Shown one piece after another: positions 9,355-18,645 of a DNA stretch of 36,575 bases. Origin of the DNA: Neisseriaceae bacterium (GTDB lineage Bacteria > Pseudomonadota > Gammaproteobacteria > Burkholderiales > Chromobacteriaceae); the NCBI GenBank assembly GCA_027484385.1, contig JAIXTB010000219.1:1-36575 (forward strand), read 5' to 3'. The position numbers and the translations under genes were made by a program. Numbering within the stretch: position 1 is the stretch's first letter; the number at the start of each line of letters is the position of its first letter. Under the pieces are notes generated by a model. The model saw only the letters and a program-made list of their open reading frames with translations, did no database searches and was not told the origin of the DNA.

Positions 9355-9388
9355 AAACCCGCACACCACAAGGCTCTGCGGGTTTTTT
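9355..9388 (+). terminator. Rho-independent terminator downstream of tRNA-Leu
   Basis: AAACCCGCA ... TGCGGGTTTTTT. Confidence 0.8.
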
Positions 9389-10040
9389 GTTGCTTTGCGG
9401 CGGCTCACCCTGCCTGGCGTTTCTATGCCCCATTTTGCGTGCCTTTCTTTGACATGCAAGTGGCACTGTCTTTTCTTCCCTTACGGCTGCCAATATCAAG
9501 ACCTTTGAACGCTGCGTGAGCGCGTGAAAGCGCTATCCGTATCGCCGTAGCACCAACCGTAGAGTTGGCCGTACGCCAATGCGTGGCAGACCGCGTATGG
9601 CGCTGGCGTTGTTGTGCTTGCGTGGGCATGGCCAGGATGGCTTCTATTTTCATGTCATTCCGGCGGTGGGCATGCCCCATGTTGACTCGTCTTGCTTGGC
9701 AATGAAGCAGATCAATGTCCTGGCACGATAGTACCGGCTTTGTGTGCCTGGCTTAGGCGCCGCAAGGTTTTACTGTTTTGCGGCTGTTTGGTGTTAGGGC
9801 ATGCCGTGTCTCAAGTGCTTATTTATCCCGAACAGTTTTTTGGCATTTCATGCCGTATTTTTTTTAGTTGTAATGAATTTTATGAAAAATTTGTTTCAAA
9901 AAATAATCAAGTAAATACGAAGTAAAACAAATAGATATCCAATGCCGTATTTATCGATATTGGGGTGGAAAATGGCAGGCATGGTCTACACTGTGACTGT
10001 TTAGCTTATACTCCGCGGCCAAATTCATGCATGCAAACCT

Positions 10041-10814
10041 ATGCCACTGATTGATACCCACCTGCATTTTGATGCGCCGGAGTTTGCCGCCGATGCTGCC
10101 CAGCGTTGGGCATTGGCGCGGGCTGCTGGGGTGGTACATGCCATTGTGCCTGCAGTGATGGCGGAGTCGTTTGATCATGCTATCGACGTGGCAGAACAGT
10201 TTGGCATGGATGTGGCGCTGGGCTTGCACCCGCTTTATCTGTCGAGTCACAAGGCAGAGCACCTGCATGTGCTGGCGCACTATCTGGCGCAGGGCAAGGC
10301 AGTCGCCGTGGGGGAGTGCGGGCTGGATTTCTACGTGCCCGGACTGGATCCGCAGCAGCAGGAGGCGCTTTTGCTGGCGCAGCTGAAGCTTGCCCGTCGT
10401 TTCGATTTGCCGGTGATTTTGCATGTGCGCCGTGCGCAAGACCGTGTCTTGAAGTGTTTGCGCCAGGTACGGGTGCGTGGCGGGCTGGCGCATGCGTTTA
10501 ATGGCAGTGCCCAGCAGGCACAGGCTTTTATCGACCTGGGTTTTTGCCTGGGTTTTGGCGGCGCCATGACGTATCAGGGCTCGCAGCGTATACGCCGCCT
10601 GGCCGCGGATTTACCGCTGTCTGCGTTAGTGCTGGAAACGGATGGCCCGGATATGGCGCCGGAGTGGGGGCAAGGGCTGCCGAACGGGCCCGAGAACCTG
10701 CCCCGTATTGCTTCGGTATTGGCCGAGCTGCGAGGCTTGCCACTGGCTGAGCTAGCCGAGGCAACTGATCAGAATGTGCGTCGTGTTATACCGGCGCTGC
10801 GCCCGATAGTGTGA
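10041..10814 (+). CDS. TatD-family metal-dependent hydrolase (YjjV-like)
   Basis: PLIDTHLHFDAPEF, GLHP, VGECGLDFY, VILHVRRA, HAFNGS, LETDGPDM motifs. Confidence 0.94.
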   Translation: MPLIDTHLHFDAPEFAADAAQRWALARAAGVVHAIVPAVMAESFDHAIDVAEQFGMDVALGLHPLYLSSHKAEHLHVLAHYLAQGKAVAVGECGLDFYVPGLDPQQQEALLLAQLKLARRFDLPVILHVRRAQDRVLKCLRQVRVRGGLAHAFNGSAQQAQAFIDLGFCLGFGGAMTYQGSQRIRRLAADLPLSALVLETDGPDMAPEWGQGLPNGPENLPRIASVLAELRGLPLAELAEATDQNVRRVIPALRPIV

Positions 10815-10853
10815 TGACAGTAGTGGTGCTGGATAGTGAACAAGGAGAAAGCA

Positions 10854-12485
10854 ATGTTGAAAAATGTCACGGTAACAGCACGCATCAGTATGGGCTTTGC
10901 GTTCATGCTGCTGGTTTTATTGTTGATTGTGGGCAGCAGTTTGTTGGCGCTGGGCCGGGCGGGGGGAAGCCTGGACGATCTGGTAAATCGTAGTCTGGCA
11001 TTTAGCCATCATATTCAGTCTGTTCGGGCCGAGGTGGGTAATTTACGCCGGTACGAAAAAGACTTGCTACTGAATATCCAGAGCGTAGAGAAACGAAAAG
11101 AATATCTGGATAAATGGCAAGACAGTGTGGCGAAAGTGCGTAAGCACCTGCAGGCAGCAGACACCTTGGCCAGTAGCACTGAGCAGGATGCGATCAAGTC
11201 ACTATTGGGTGCTATGGAGCGTTATGAGGGCGGGCTCAAGCGTGTTGCCGGCCAAATTGACGCGGGTGGTTTGGCTACGCCGCAAGAGGGTAACAAGGCG
11301 CTGGAGCCAGTGAAAGATGCTGTGCGCGGTATGGAAAGTACCACGCGCACCCTGGTTGAGAATGCCAGTGAGCAGGCTGTGGCAAGCCAGCAGGCGGTAC
11401 AGGCTGAGATCGCCTCATCACGTAGCTTGTTGCTGGGGCTGAGCGTGCTGGCGCTGTTGGCTGGGATGGGCGCGGCAGTGGCTATTTCACTGTCTATTCG
11501 TCGCCCATTGGGCGAGATGACGCTATTGGCTGAGCAGCTGGCGAGCAGCAAAGACCTGTCGGTGACCATTCCTGATTATGGCCGCAATGAACTTGGCCGC
11601 ACGGGCCAGGCGTTGAATCACCTGATTGTGACGGTGCGCGAGTTGATAAGCGAATCGCATCAGCATTCTGCCAAGTTGGTAGGCGCATCGGATCGTTTGT
11701 CTGGCGTGAGTGATGCCATTCACGATGCCGCGGTAAACCAGTCGAATGCTGCATCGGCTAGCGCGGCTGCGGTAGAGCAGCTGACGGTGAGTGTCAGTGT
11801 GCTGGCCGATAATGCAGAAGGGGTGGAGCTGCAGTCGCGCCAGACGGCTACCGATGCACGTGCCGGCAGCGATATGGCACAAACGGCGGCTAGCCAGATT
11901 CAGCATATTGCCCAGAGTATTGCCCAGACTTCCGGCACAATCGATAGCTTGAACCAGCGCTCTAGCGAGATTGGCAATATCGTGAGCGTGATTCGCGAGA
12001 TTGCCGATCAGACCAATCTGCTCGCACTGAATGCTGCCATCGAGGCGGCACGGGCAGGGGAAACCGGACGTGGTTTTGCGGTGGTAGCCGACGAGGTGCG
12101 CAAGCTGGCCGAGCGTACCAGCCAGGCGACAACTGAAATTTCCAGTCGTATTGCCGGTGTGCAGCGTGATACACAGCAGGCCTTCCAGAACATGCAGCAG
12201 GCTAACACGCTGGTAGAAAGTGGCGTGGAGGGTACGGGTAAGGTTGCCCAGTCGTTGCAGCAAATATTTCAGTCATCCATCCAGGCGCAAGAGAAGGTCG
12301 CAGAGATGGTGCAGGCGATTCAGGAGCAACGCATGGCTAGCCAGGATATTGCGCAGAATATGGAACAGATCGCTCAGATGAATGACCAGACACGGCTGGC
12401 GGTGGCCGAGGCCAGTAGCTTGTCTGGCGGTTTGAAGCAGCAGTCTCAGGAGCTGGATCACAGCATTACACGCTTCAAGGTATAA
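10854..12485 (+). CDS. Methyl-accepting chemotaxis protein
   Basis: N-terminal TM and 4HB-like sensor, HAMP region, and signalling hairpin [46 protein letters not shown] lies upstream of ATG 10854. Confidence 0.96.
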   Translation: MLKNVTVTARISMGFAFMLLVLLLIVGSSLLALGRAGGSLDDLVNRSLAFSHHIQSVRAEVGNLRRYEKDLLLNIQSVEKRKEYLDKWQDSVAKVRKHLQAADTLASSTEQDAIKSLLGAMERYEGGLKRVAGQIDAGGLATPQEGNKALEPVKDAVRGMESTTRTLVENASEQAVASQQAVQAEIASSRSLLLGLSVLALLAGMGAAVAISLSIRRPLGEMTLLAEQLASSKDLSVTIPDYGRNELGRTGQALNHLIVTVRELISESHQHSAKLVGASDRLSGVSDAIHDAAVNQSNAASASAAAVEQLTVSVSVLADNAEGVELQSRQTATDARAGSDMAQTAASQIQHIAQSIAQTSGTIDSLNQRSSEIGNIVSVIREIADQTNLLALNAAIEAARAGETGRGFAVVADEVRKLAERTSQATTEISSRIAGVQRDTQQAFQNMQQANTLVESGVEGTGKVAQSLQQIFQSSIQAQEKVAEMVQAIQEQRMASQDIAQNMEQIAQMNDQTRLAVAEASSLSGGLKQQSQELDHSITRFKV

Positions 12486-12590
12486 GCCCCCTCAGTCTGA
12501 TTCAGGTTGCCTGTTGGGCAAAATTTTCGGTATGCAGTAGTGTGCCTGGATAGATTTGTCGATAAGGTTGCCGTGTTGTTGCCAGCAAGC

Positions 12591-12619
12591 AAAAAGCCCG
12601 CATCAAGGATGCGGGCTTT
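12591..12619. terminator. Bidirectional terminator between convergent mcp and tolC-ompA genes
   Basis: AAAGCCCGCATC-AAG-GATGCGGGCTTT perfect 12-bp stem. Confidence 0.88.
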
Positions 12620-12634
12620 GCGTTTGGTACGGAT

Positions 12635-14557
12635 TTACTTGGTGGCGGGTGCTGCTGGCGTAATGCGGCGTACCAGTGGTGCGCTTGCCGGTTTGGCTGG
12701 GGCTGGAGCCAAGCGGGTTGCCGGTACCGGAGTGGGGCGTGCACCTGTGGCATCTTGCATGACCACGGCTACGCGGCGGTTGAGCGGGTCGTTGGCAGCT
12801 TTACCCGGCAGTGGCTGTGTGTCGCCGCGGCCAACGCTCTCAATGCGGCTGGCTTGTACACCACGGTTGGTCAGATAGTTCTGCACGCTTTGCGCCCGGT
12901 TTTTCGACAGCTCCAGATTGGACGCTGGATTGCCAGTGCTATCGGTATGACCTTCTACCAGGAAGCGCTTCTGGGCCAGTTGTGGCATTTGCAGTGTGTT
13001 AGCCAGCTGATCCAGCATGGGTTGGCTTTCCGGGCGGATCTTGGCCGAATTCAAGTCGAATTGCACTTGCATGTTGACGGTGATGTCGCGTGTGGTGGCG
13101 ACTGGTGTCGTGTTTGCCACGACAGGAGCTAGCTCCGTGCCAGTATTGAAAGAGCGAGCAGGGATCTTGCTGGCATCCAGCGGGGTAGGGGCAACATAGG
13201 TGGTCGGGCAGCTTGGCGCGGTCAGGTCGGTACTGACTTCTGCACCATCATCTTTCGGCTTGAGCTGCATGGTTTCCATCAGGCGGCCAGACTCACCCAG
13301 TACACGGTAGGTGGCCAGTTGCTGATTCAGCTCGGCATTCAACAGCTCGCGGCGCGACTGGAACAGCTCGTTTTCGCTATCCAGCATGTCCAGCAATGTA
13401 CGTTGACCAATGTCGAATTGCTTGCGGTAAGCATCACGCGCTTTTTCGGTGGAAAGCTGGTGCTGACGCAGCGACTCCAGCTGGCTGCTGATACGTACCG
13501 AGTCGTTGTAGGCAATGGAGACTTGCTGTCGCATGTCACGGCAGGCTTTTACCCCCAGTGCTTCAGCTTCATCGCGGCGCTCGGTGGCCGAGGCCAGACG
13601 TGCGCGGTCGGCACCACCACGATACAGGTTCAGGTTCATCACCAGCTCGATGGCTTGTTCGTTGGTGCGGCCTTTTACGCCATCCTTGTTATTGGTGGCG
13701 GCTTTGTTGGCGCGCAGATCCACCGTAGGTGAGAAGGCACCACGGCGGACATCGATTTCGGCTTCAGCCGCACGGTAGAACGCACGGGCAGCTTGCAGCG
13801 ATGGGTTACTTTTGTCTGCCAGAACCATCAGCTCATTCGCTGGCGGGATCAGCCCCAGGTTCAGCCCTGGCAGCTTCAGCTCGTTGGCTGGCGCTTCGCC
13901 AGTAATGCGGGCATAGCGTGCCGATACATCATTCAGGTTGGATAGCTCGTTCACCAGATTGGATTCAGCCAGTGCCAAGCGGCCTGCGATCTGTTCCAGG
14001 TCAACACGGCGGCCAACCCCTTGGGTAACACGCTGCAGAATCTGTTCGTAAATGCCTTTGTGGATGGCATAGTTTTCTTCTGCGATATTGACCAGCTTGC
14101 TGTAGCGCACTACGTCAACAAAAGCACGTACCGATTCCAGACCTTGTGCTTCGGCGGCAGCCAGGTATTCGAAGTAGCGTGCACGGCTGGTATAGTCGAG
14201 CTGCTTTACCTGGTTGGTAGTGATGAAGCCGGCAAACAGGTTCTGGCTCAGGGCCAGGTTATAACCATGACGGGTGAAGCTGCTGGTGCTGGTGCCACCT
14301 GTGGATGTAGGTGTCTTGTTTTTTTCACGTGCGGTGGCGTAGCTCAGATCCACTGTGGGTTTGAAACCGGCTTCTGCAATGCCGCGCTCTTCCAGGCTGG
14401 CGCGGAACGTGTGCCACTTCATGCGAACTTCCGCATTGTTTTTCAAGGTTTGTTCAATGGTGTCTTTCAGCTCCAATGCGTGGCTGGTCATGGGTAACGA
14501 AAGAGCCAGCAAGGCGATAAGCGTACTGCCGGAGATGCGTTTAGGGCGGAAGTTCAT
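12635..14557 (-). CDS. TolC-family outer membrane efflux/T1SS protein fused to a C-terminal OmpA peptidoglycan-binding domain (LapE-like)
   Basis: N-terminal TolC repeats (LAESNLVNELSNLNDVSARYARITG; RELLNAELNQQLATYRVLGESGRL), then OmpA domain (VQFDLNSAKIRPES, VEGHTDSTGNPASNLELSKNRAQSVQNYL, DPLNRRVAVV) in one uninterrupted ORF. Confidence 0.92.
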   Translation of the reverse strand: MNFRPKRISGSTLIALLALSLPMTSHALELKDTIEQTLKNNAEVRMKWHTFRASLEERGIAEAGFKPTVDLSYATAREKNKTPTSTGGTSTSSFTRHGYNLALSQNLFAGFITTNQVKQLDYTSRARYFEYLAAAEAQGLESVRAFVDVVRYSKLVNIAEENYAIHKGIYEQILQRVTQGVGRRVDLEQIAGRLALAESNLVNELSNLNDVSARYARITGEAPANELKLPGLNLGLIPPANELMVLADKSNPSLQAARAFYRAAEAEIDVRRGAFSPTVDLRANKAATNNKDGVKGRTNEQAIELVMNLNLYRGGADRARLASATERRDEAEALGVKACRDMRQQVSIAYNDSVRISSQLESLRQHQLSTEKARDAYRKQFDIGQRTLLDMLDSENELFQSRRELLNAELNQQLATYRVLGESGRLMETMQLKPKDDGAEVSTDLTAPSCPTTYVAPTPLDASKIPARSFNTGTELAPVVANTTPVATTRDITVNMQVQFDLNSAKIRPESQPMLDQLANTLQMPQLAQKRFLVEGHTDSTGNPASNLELSKNRAQSVQNYLTNRGVQASRIESVGRGDTQPLPGKAANDPLNRRVAVVMQDATGARPTPVPATRLAPAPAKPASAPLVRRITPAAPATK

Positions 14558-14760
14558 GAGAGCCTCATTGAATACTGTGATAATTGAACAGCTGATTATT
14601 AAGCGGTAGTTCTAAGTATTTTAAATAAAAGCTTTATGTGCTGTATTTTCGGAAGTGGATGCTAAAGTGTCAAGCTAAACGTGGCAAAACCCGCGTGCTT
14701 GCTATACGCTTGTTGCATGTTAAGACAGAAGCATGAGTTGCCATCCGGCGGAACCAGTCT

Positions 14761-15423
14761 ATGGGTGTACCTTTAGTGTTAAGTCGTTGTAAGTGGCTGC
14801 CGGTGTGTCTGGTCCTGGCTGCGCTTGCCCTGGCCGAAATGCCCCTTGAGCGCGTGCAGCAGCTCTATGGTGGCCAAGCTGTACGTATATATCGAGAGTG
14901 GCAGCAATTACTTTTGTCTTCCCGCCGCGAAAGCAATGAACAAACCTTGTTGCGGGATGTAAACCAGTTTTTCAACCAGCGCTACCAGTTTGTTGATGAT
15001 ATCGATCTGTGGAAGCAGCCGGACTACTGGGCGACACCTCTGGAAAGTATGGCGCGCGGTGCAGGTGATTGCGAAGATTATACAATCGCCAAATATTTTA
15101 CCTTGCGCGAGCTGGGGGTGGCACCGCAGAAGCTACGACTGACCTATGTCAAAGCGCGTCTTGGCGGTGCTGCCAGTACCGTAACGCAGGCGCATATGGT
15201 GTTGGCTTACTACCCGGCCCCTGCTGCGGAGCCCCTTATTCTGGATAACCTCATCAGTACCATACGGCCCGCCTCGCAGCGCACGGACTTGCAGCCGGTG
15301 TTCAGTTTCAACGCCGACGGTATCTGGGTGGGGGGCGGCCCCAATCCGAACTCCAGTGTGGACAGGCTGACCCGTTGGCGCCAGCTGATCGACAAGATGA
15401 AAACCGAAGGCTTTATTTCCTGA
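14761..15423 (+). CDS. lapG: LapG-type periplasmic transglutaminase-like cysteine protease
   Basis: Cys in ARGAGDCEDYTIAKYF (with the DCED calcium-site context), His in VTQAHMVLAYYP, Asp in LILDNL; signal-peptide-like N-terminus; immediately upstream of lapD. Confidence 0.93.
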   Translation: MGVPLVLSRCKWLPVCLVLAALALAEMPLERVQQLYGGQAVRIYREWQQLLLSSRRESNEQTLLRDVNQFFNQRYQFVDDIDLWKQPDYWATPLESMARGAGDCEDYTIAKYFTLRELGVAPQKLRLTYVKARLGGAASTVTQAHMVLAYYPAPAAEPLILDNLISTIRPASQRTDLQPVFSFNADGIWVGGGPNPNSSVDRLTRWRQLIDKMKTEGFIS

Positions 15424-15431
15424 GAGATGGC

Positions 15432-17345
15432 ATGAAACGCGTTTCCCTGATTCAACAGCTATGGATGCTGGTTATCGCAGCGGTGGTGCTGGCGGCCGCG
15501 GGCAGCCTGACGGCCAACTTGTTCAATGCGCGTGATTATCTGCAACAGCAGTTGGCCGCGCAAAGCGCGGATGCGGCCAACTCGCTCGCTTTGCTTATTA
15601 CGCAGAATCAGGCAGACCCGGTGATGGGGGAGACGCTGATCAATGCTGCATTTGACCAAGGCCATTTCCGTCAGATCAGCTGGGTGAGTGCCCAGGGCAA
15701 GGTGCTGGTACTGAGGCAAAATGCCCAGCGTGCGGGCGAGACGCCAGCCTGGTTCCGCGAGGTGTTCACGCTGGTGCCGGCCCCGGCGCGTGCCATGGTA
15801 AGCAGTGGCTGGATGCAGGCGGGTTATATCCAGGTAGAGAGCGAGGCGGGTTATGCCTACGAGTCATTGTGGCGCGGTGCGCTGAATGTGTCGTTCTGGG
15901 TGCTGTTGGCCGGTTTGCTCGTGGGCGGTATCGGTTCCCTTGGTGTCAGCACTATCCGCAGGCAGCTGCTTTCCGTGGTAAATCAGGCCAAGTCCATTAC
16001 CCAGCGCCGTTTTATCACCATTCCAGAGCCTGACGGGCCTGAAATGGGGCGCTTGGCGCAAGCCATGAACGCCATGGTGATGCGCGTGAAAGCCATGTTT
16101 GAAGAAGAAGCCGTACGGCTGGAAGCCCTGCGCCGCCAGATCAACTTTGACAGTGTCACCAACTTGGCTAACCGCGGCTTCTTCATGGGGCGGCTGGGTG
16201 CAGAGCTGGGAGAGCGTGATAAAGCGGGCCGCACGCTGCTCTTGATGCGTATCGATGGCCTGGCCGAGCTGAATGCCAAATTGGGGCGCCCGCTCACCGA
16301 CGAGATGCTCAGCCAGTTTGGCACGGTGTTGCGTAATCAGGATCGCTTTGGTCTGGATAGCCTGGCTTCCCGCTTGAATGGTGCCGACTTCGCCCTGCTA
16401 TTGGCCAGCTCGCAAGCTGAGCTGCCGCGTCTGGAGGCGCTGCATGATGAGCTGGGTGCCCTGCTGGGCAGCTTTGCCTCGCAGGATGTGTGCCTGGCGA
16501 TGGCGGCGACCGATGTGCGGGATGGCGATGCCATACGGGATATCATGTCGCGTCTCGATAATGCGCTGGCTTTGTCCGAAGCGGCAGGTGGCGTGAAAGT
16601 GACGCTGGCGGACGAGAATGTTCACAAGCCATTGGCGATGACGGCGGATCACTGGAGTGCTTTGCTGGATGAGGCCATCTCTGCCCGTCAGCTCAAGCTG
16701 GTACGTTTTGCCGTACGTGATGCCAATGGTGGCCTGTTGCACGAAGAAGCGCCACTGCGCTTGCGCCAGGGTGAAGATTGGCTGCCTGCCGGGCAGTTCA
16801 TGCCCATGGCTATCCGTACTCGCCGTGTGGCGGCGCTGGACCTGGCTGCCGTGAACCTGGCACTGCAGCAGTTGGCCGCAGAACCAGGGTGTCAGGGTAT
16901 TGCGGTGAACCTGGCGGCCGAGTCACTGGCGGATGACCAGTTCGTGACGAAGCTGGTCGGGTTGATTCGCAGCCAGCGTGCCGCTGCGGGCCGGTTGTGG
17001 CTGGAGATGGCCGAGGTGGGGATCGTGCAGCGTTTTGACCGCTTCCGCACGCTATGTCTGGCCCTGGCAGACCTGCCGTGCAAGGTGGGTATCGAACACT
17101 TTGGCCGGCAATTCAGTTTAATTGGCCAGCTGCACGATCTGGGCATCGACTATCTGAAAATCGACGGTAGTTTTGTGCAGCAAATTGATCAGGAAACCGG
17201 CAATCAGGCCTTCCTGAAAGGGGTGTGCAATATTGCGCACAATATTGGCCTGGGTGTGGTGGCTGAAGGCGTGCGTACCGATGCCGAGCAGCAGATGTTG
17301 CTGTCTTTGGGCTTTGATGGCCTGACCGGCCCCGGTGTGAAATAA
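15432..17345 (+). CDS. lapD: LapD-type c-di-GMP effector (periplasmic sensor-HAMP-degenerate GGDEF-degenerate EAL)
   Basis: SGWMQAGYIQVESEAGYAYESLW output-domain motif, HAMP region, NGADF in place of GGDEF, EAP in place of EAL, EHFG in place of DDFG. ATG 15432 starts 9 nt after the lapG stop. Confidence 0.93.
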   Translation: MKRVSLIQQLWMLVIAAVVLAAAGSLTANLFNARDYLQQQLAAQSADAANSLALLITQNQADPVMGETLINAAFDQGHFRQISWVSAQGKVLVLRQNAQRAGETPAWFREVFTLVPAPARAMVSSGWMQAGYIQVESEAGYAYESLWRGALNVSFWVLLAGLLVGGIGSLGVSTIRRQLLSVVNQAKSITQRRFITIPEPDGPEMGRLAQAMNAMVMRVKAMFEEEAVRLEALRRQINFDSVTNLANRGFFMGRLGAELGERDKAGRTLLLMRIDGLAELNAKLGRPLTDEMLSQFGTVLRNQDRFGLDSLASRLNGADFALLLASSQAELPRLEALHDELGALLGSFASQDVCLAMAATDVRDGDAIRDIMSRLDNALALSEAAGGVKVTLADENVHKPLAMTADHWSALLDEAISARQLKLVRFAVRDANGGLLHEEAPLRLRQGEDWLPAGQFMPMAIRTRRVAALDLAAVNLALQQLAAEPGCQGIAVNLAAESLADDQFVTKLVGLIRSQRAAAGRLWLEMAEVGIVQRFDRFRTLCLALADLPCKVGIEHFGRQFSLIGQLHDLGIDYLKIDGSFVQQIDQETGNQAFLKGVCNIAHNIGLGVVAEGVRTDAEQQMLLSLGFDGLTGPGVK

Positions 17346-17367
17346 ACGATTGGGGTGTAGGCCAATC

Positions 17368-17527
17368 GCAGGGCGAGTGTGGCAAGCCACCTCGCCCTGT
17401 TTGTTTGTCTGGCGCGTGCTGTCCTTGTGGATGCGTGCAGGCTGGTGTGTTGGCGAGGCAGCTCAGGGGGCTGCGCGGACGAAAAGAAAAAAGCATCCGG
17501 GGGTCTTTTGTGTGCTGCGGCCAACCT
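17368..17527. repeat. Intergenic direct repeat, copy A (~160 bp)
   Basis: GCAGGGCGAGTGTGGCAAGCCACCTCGCCCTG...CTTGTGGATG...GTGCAGGCTGGTGTG...GGCGAGGCAG...TGCTGCGGCCAACCT is repeated at 17531-17695. Confidence 0.88.
17516..17527 (-). repeat. AGGTTGGCCGCA 12-mer
   Basis: Exact match on - strand, intergenic. Confidence 0.9.
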
Positions 17528-17650
17528 TTAGCAGGGCGAGTGTGGCAAACCACCTCGCCCTGCTTGTCTGGTGCGTGCCGTGCTTGTGGATGTGTGCAGG
17601 CTGGTGTGCCGGCGAGGCAGGCCTGGGGGGTGTCAGTGCGGGAGAAAAGA

Positions 17651-17676
17651 AAAAAGGCATCGGGAGATGCCTTTTT
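17651..17676. terminator. Bidirectional terminator between lapD and the Tim44-like gene
   Basis: AAAAAGGCATC-GGGA-GATGCCTTTTT. Confidence 0.88.
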
Positions 17677-17682
17677 GTTTGC

Positions 17683-17694
17683 TGCGGCCAACCT
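17683..17694 (-). repeat. AGGTTGGCCGCA 12-mer
   Basis: Exact match on - strand, intergenic. Confidence 0.9.
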
Positions 17695-17698
17695 TGGC

Positions 17699-18577
17699 TT
17701 AATTCTGCTGGATACCTGCTACCAGCCATTTGCCATTGCTGCTGTCGTCTTTTACATAGTGCCAGGTTTCGCTGAACGCTACCGCCGGGGCACCCACAGT
17801 CTCGCTCACCATACCGTTAAAGCGCACGCTGGCAATCATGCGGCTGCTTTCCACCGTTGCTTCTACGATCTGGCAGTCCAGCTGCGGGAAGTCGGCAGGT
17901 TCGGTGTTGGCCGTGATGTCGTCTTTCAGCGCATTGAACAGGTCTGCTGTCATGTACTTGCGTACTTCTTCCAAGCTGTCCGCAGAGTTGAGGTTCTGCA
18001 GATGCAGGAAGGTCGCTTTCGCCTGGCGCAGGAAGTGCGGGGCTTCCGTGCCGTCCGGCAGGCGCTGGAACGATGCTGGTGGCGGGGTCAGGCCACTGCC
18101 GCCCATGGCGTTATTGCCGGAGCCGATTGGCGGGATGCCGTTGGCGCCTGCTGGCGAAGGCTGGAAATGCATGGGCTGCGTTTGCAGCGGTGGTGCACGA
18201 TGGCCTGCCTGCTTGCTGGCTGCTCTACGGCGCAGGAAGGAGAGCAGTGCCAGACCCGCCAGCGAGCCGCCAATCACGGCCAGCCACGGGAAACCACCAT
18301 CGTCATCGCCCATGGCAGAGCCCAGCAGGTAGCCTGCTGCGGCACCCGCCGCACCAGCGGCCACCATGCCGCCGACGCCGGAGCCTTTTTGTTGCGGGGC
18401 AACCTGAGTCGGGGTCTTGGCCGGAATAGCGTTCTGTTGCTGGAAGCTTTGGGTTGGGGTGGCGCGCTGCATGCCGGCGCTCTTGCCTTTACCCACGCGT
18501 GCGGCTTCTGCAAACGGCGTGGCCAGCACAGCAATGAGGGAGAGGGCCAGAATGGACGTCTTCGCTCGGGTAATCAT
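17699..18577 (-). CDS. Tim44-like domain membrane protein
   Basis: Signal/TM N-terminus, Gly-Ala-rich region, C-terminal Tim44-like domain (FLRQAKATFLHLQNLNSADSLEEVRKYMTADLFNAL...ETWHYVKD). Confidence 0.85.
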   Translation of the reverse strand: MITRAKTSILALSLIAVLATPFAEAARVGKGKSAGMQRATPTQSFQQQNAIPAKTPTQVAPQQKGSGVGGMVAAGAAGAAAGYLLGSAMGDDDGGFPWLAVIGGSLAGLALLSFLRRRAASKQAGHRAPPLQTQPMHFQPSPAGANGIPPIGSGNNAMGGSGLTPPPASFQRLPDGTEAPHFLRQAKATFLHLQNLNSADSLEEVRKYMTADLFNALKDDITANTEPADFPQLDCQIVEATVESSRMIASVRFNGMVSETVGAPAVAFSETWHYVKDDSSNGKWLVAGIQQN

Positions 18578-18645
18578 TGATTCATTCTCCGGTAGGTGAG
18601 CTGACTCTGATGGTCAGGTAGCGTTTCGACTAGGCGAAACAAGGC

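Larger units (their letters stand above)
17531..17695. repeat. Intergenic direct repeat, copy B (~165 bp)
   Basis: Same order of blocks as copy A with scattered mismatches; ends with TGCGGCCAACCTT. Confidence 0.88.

Noticed and set aside
9423-9925. Small ORFs (85 aa minus, 77 aa plus) downstream of tRNA-Leu as integrase remnants
   Set aside because: No recognisable recombinase motif or domain, so they cannot be supported as genes.
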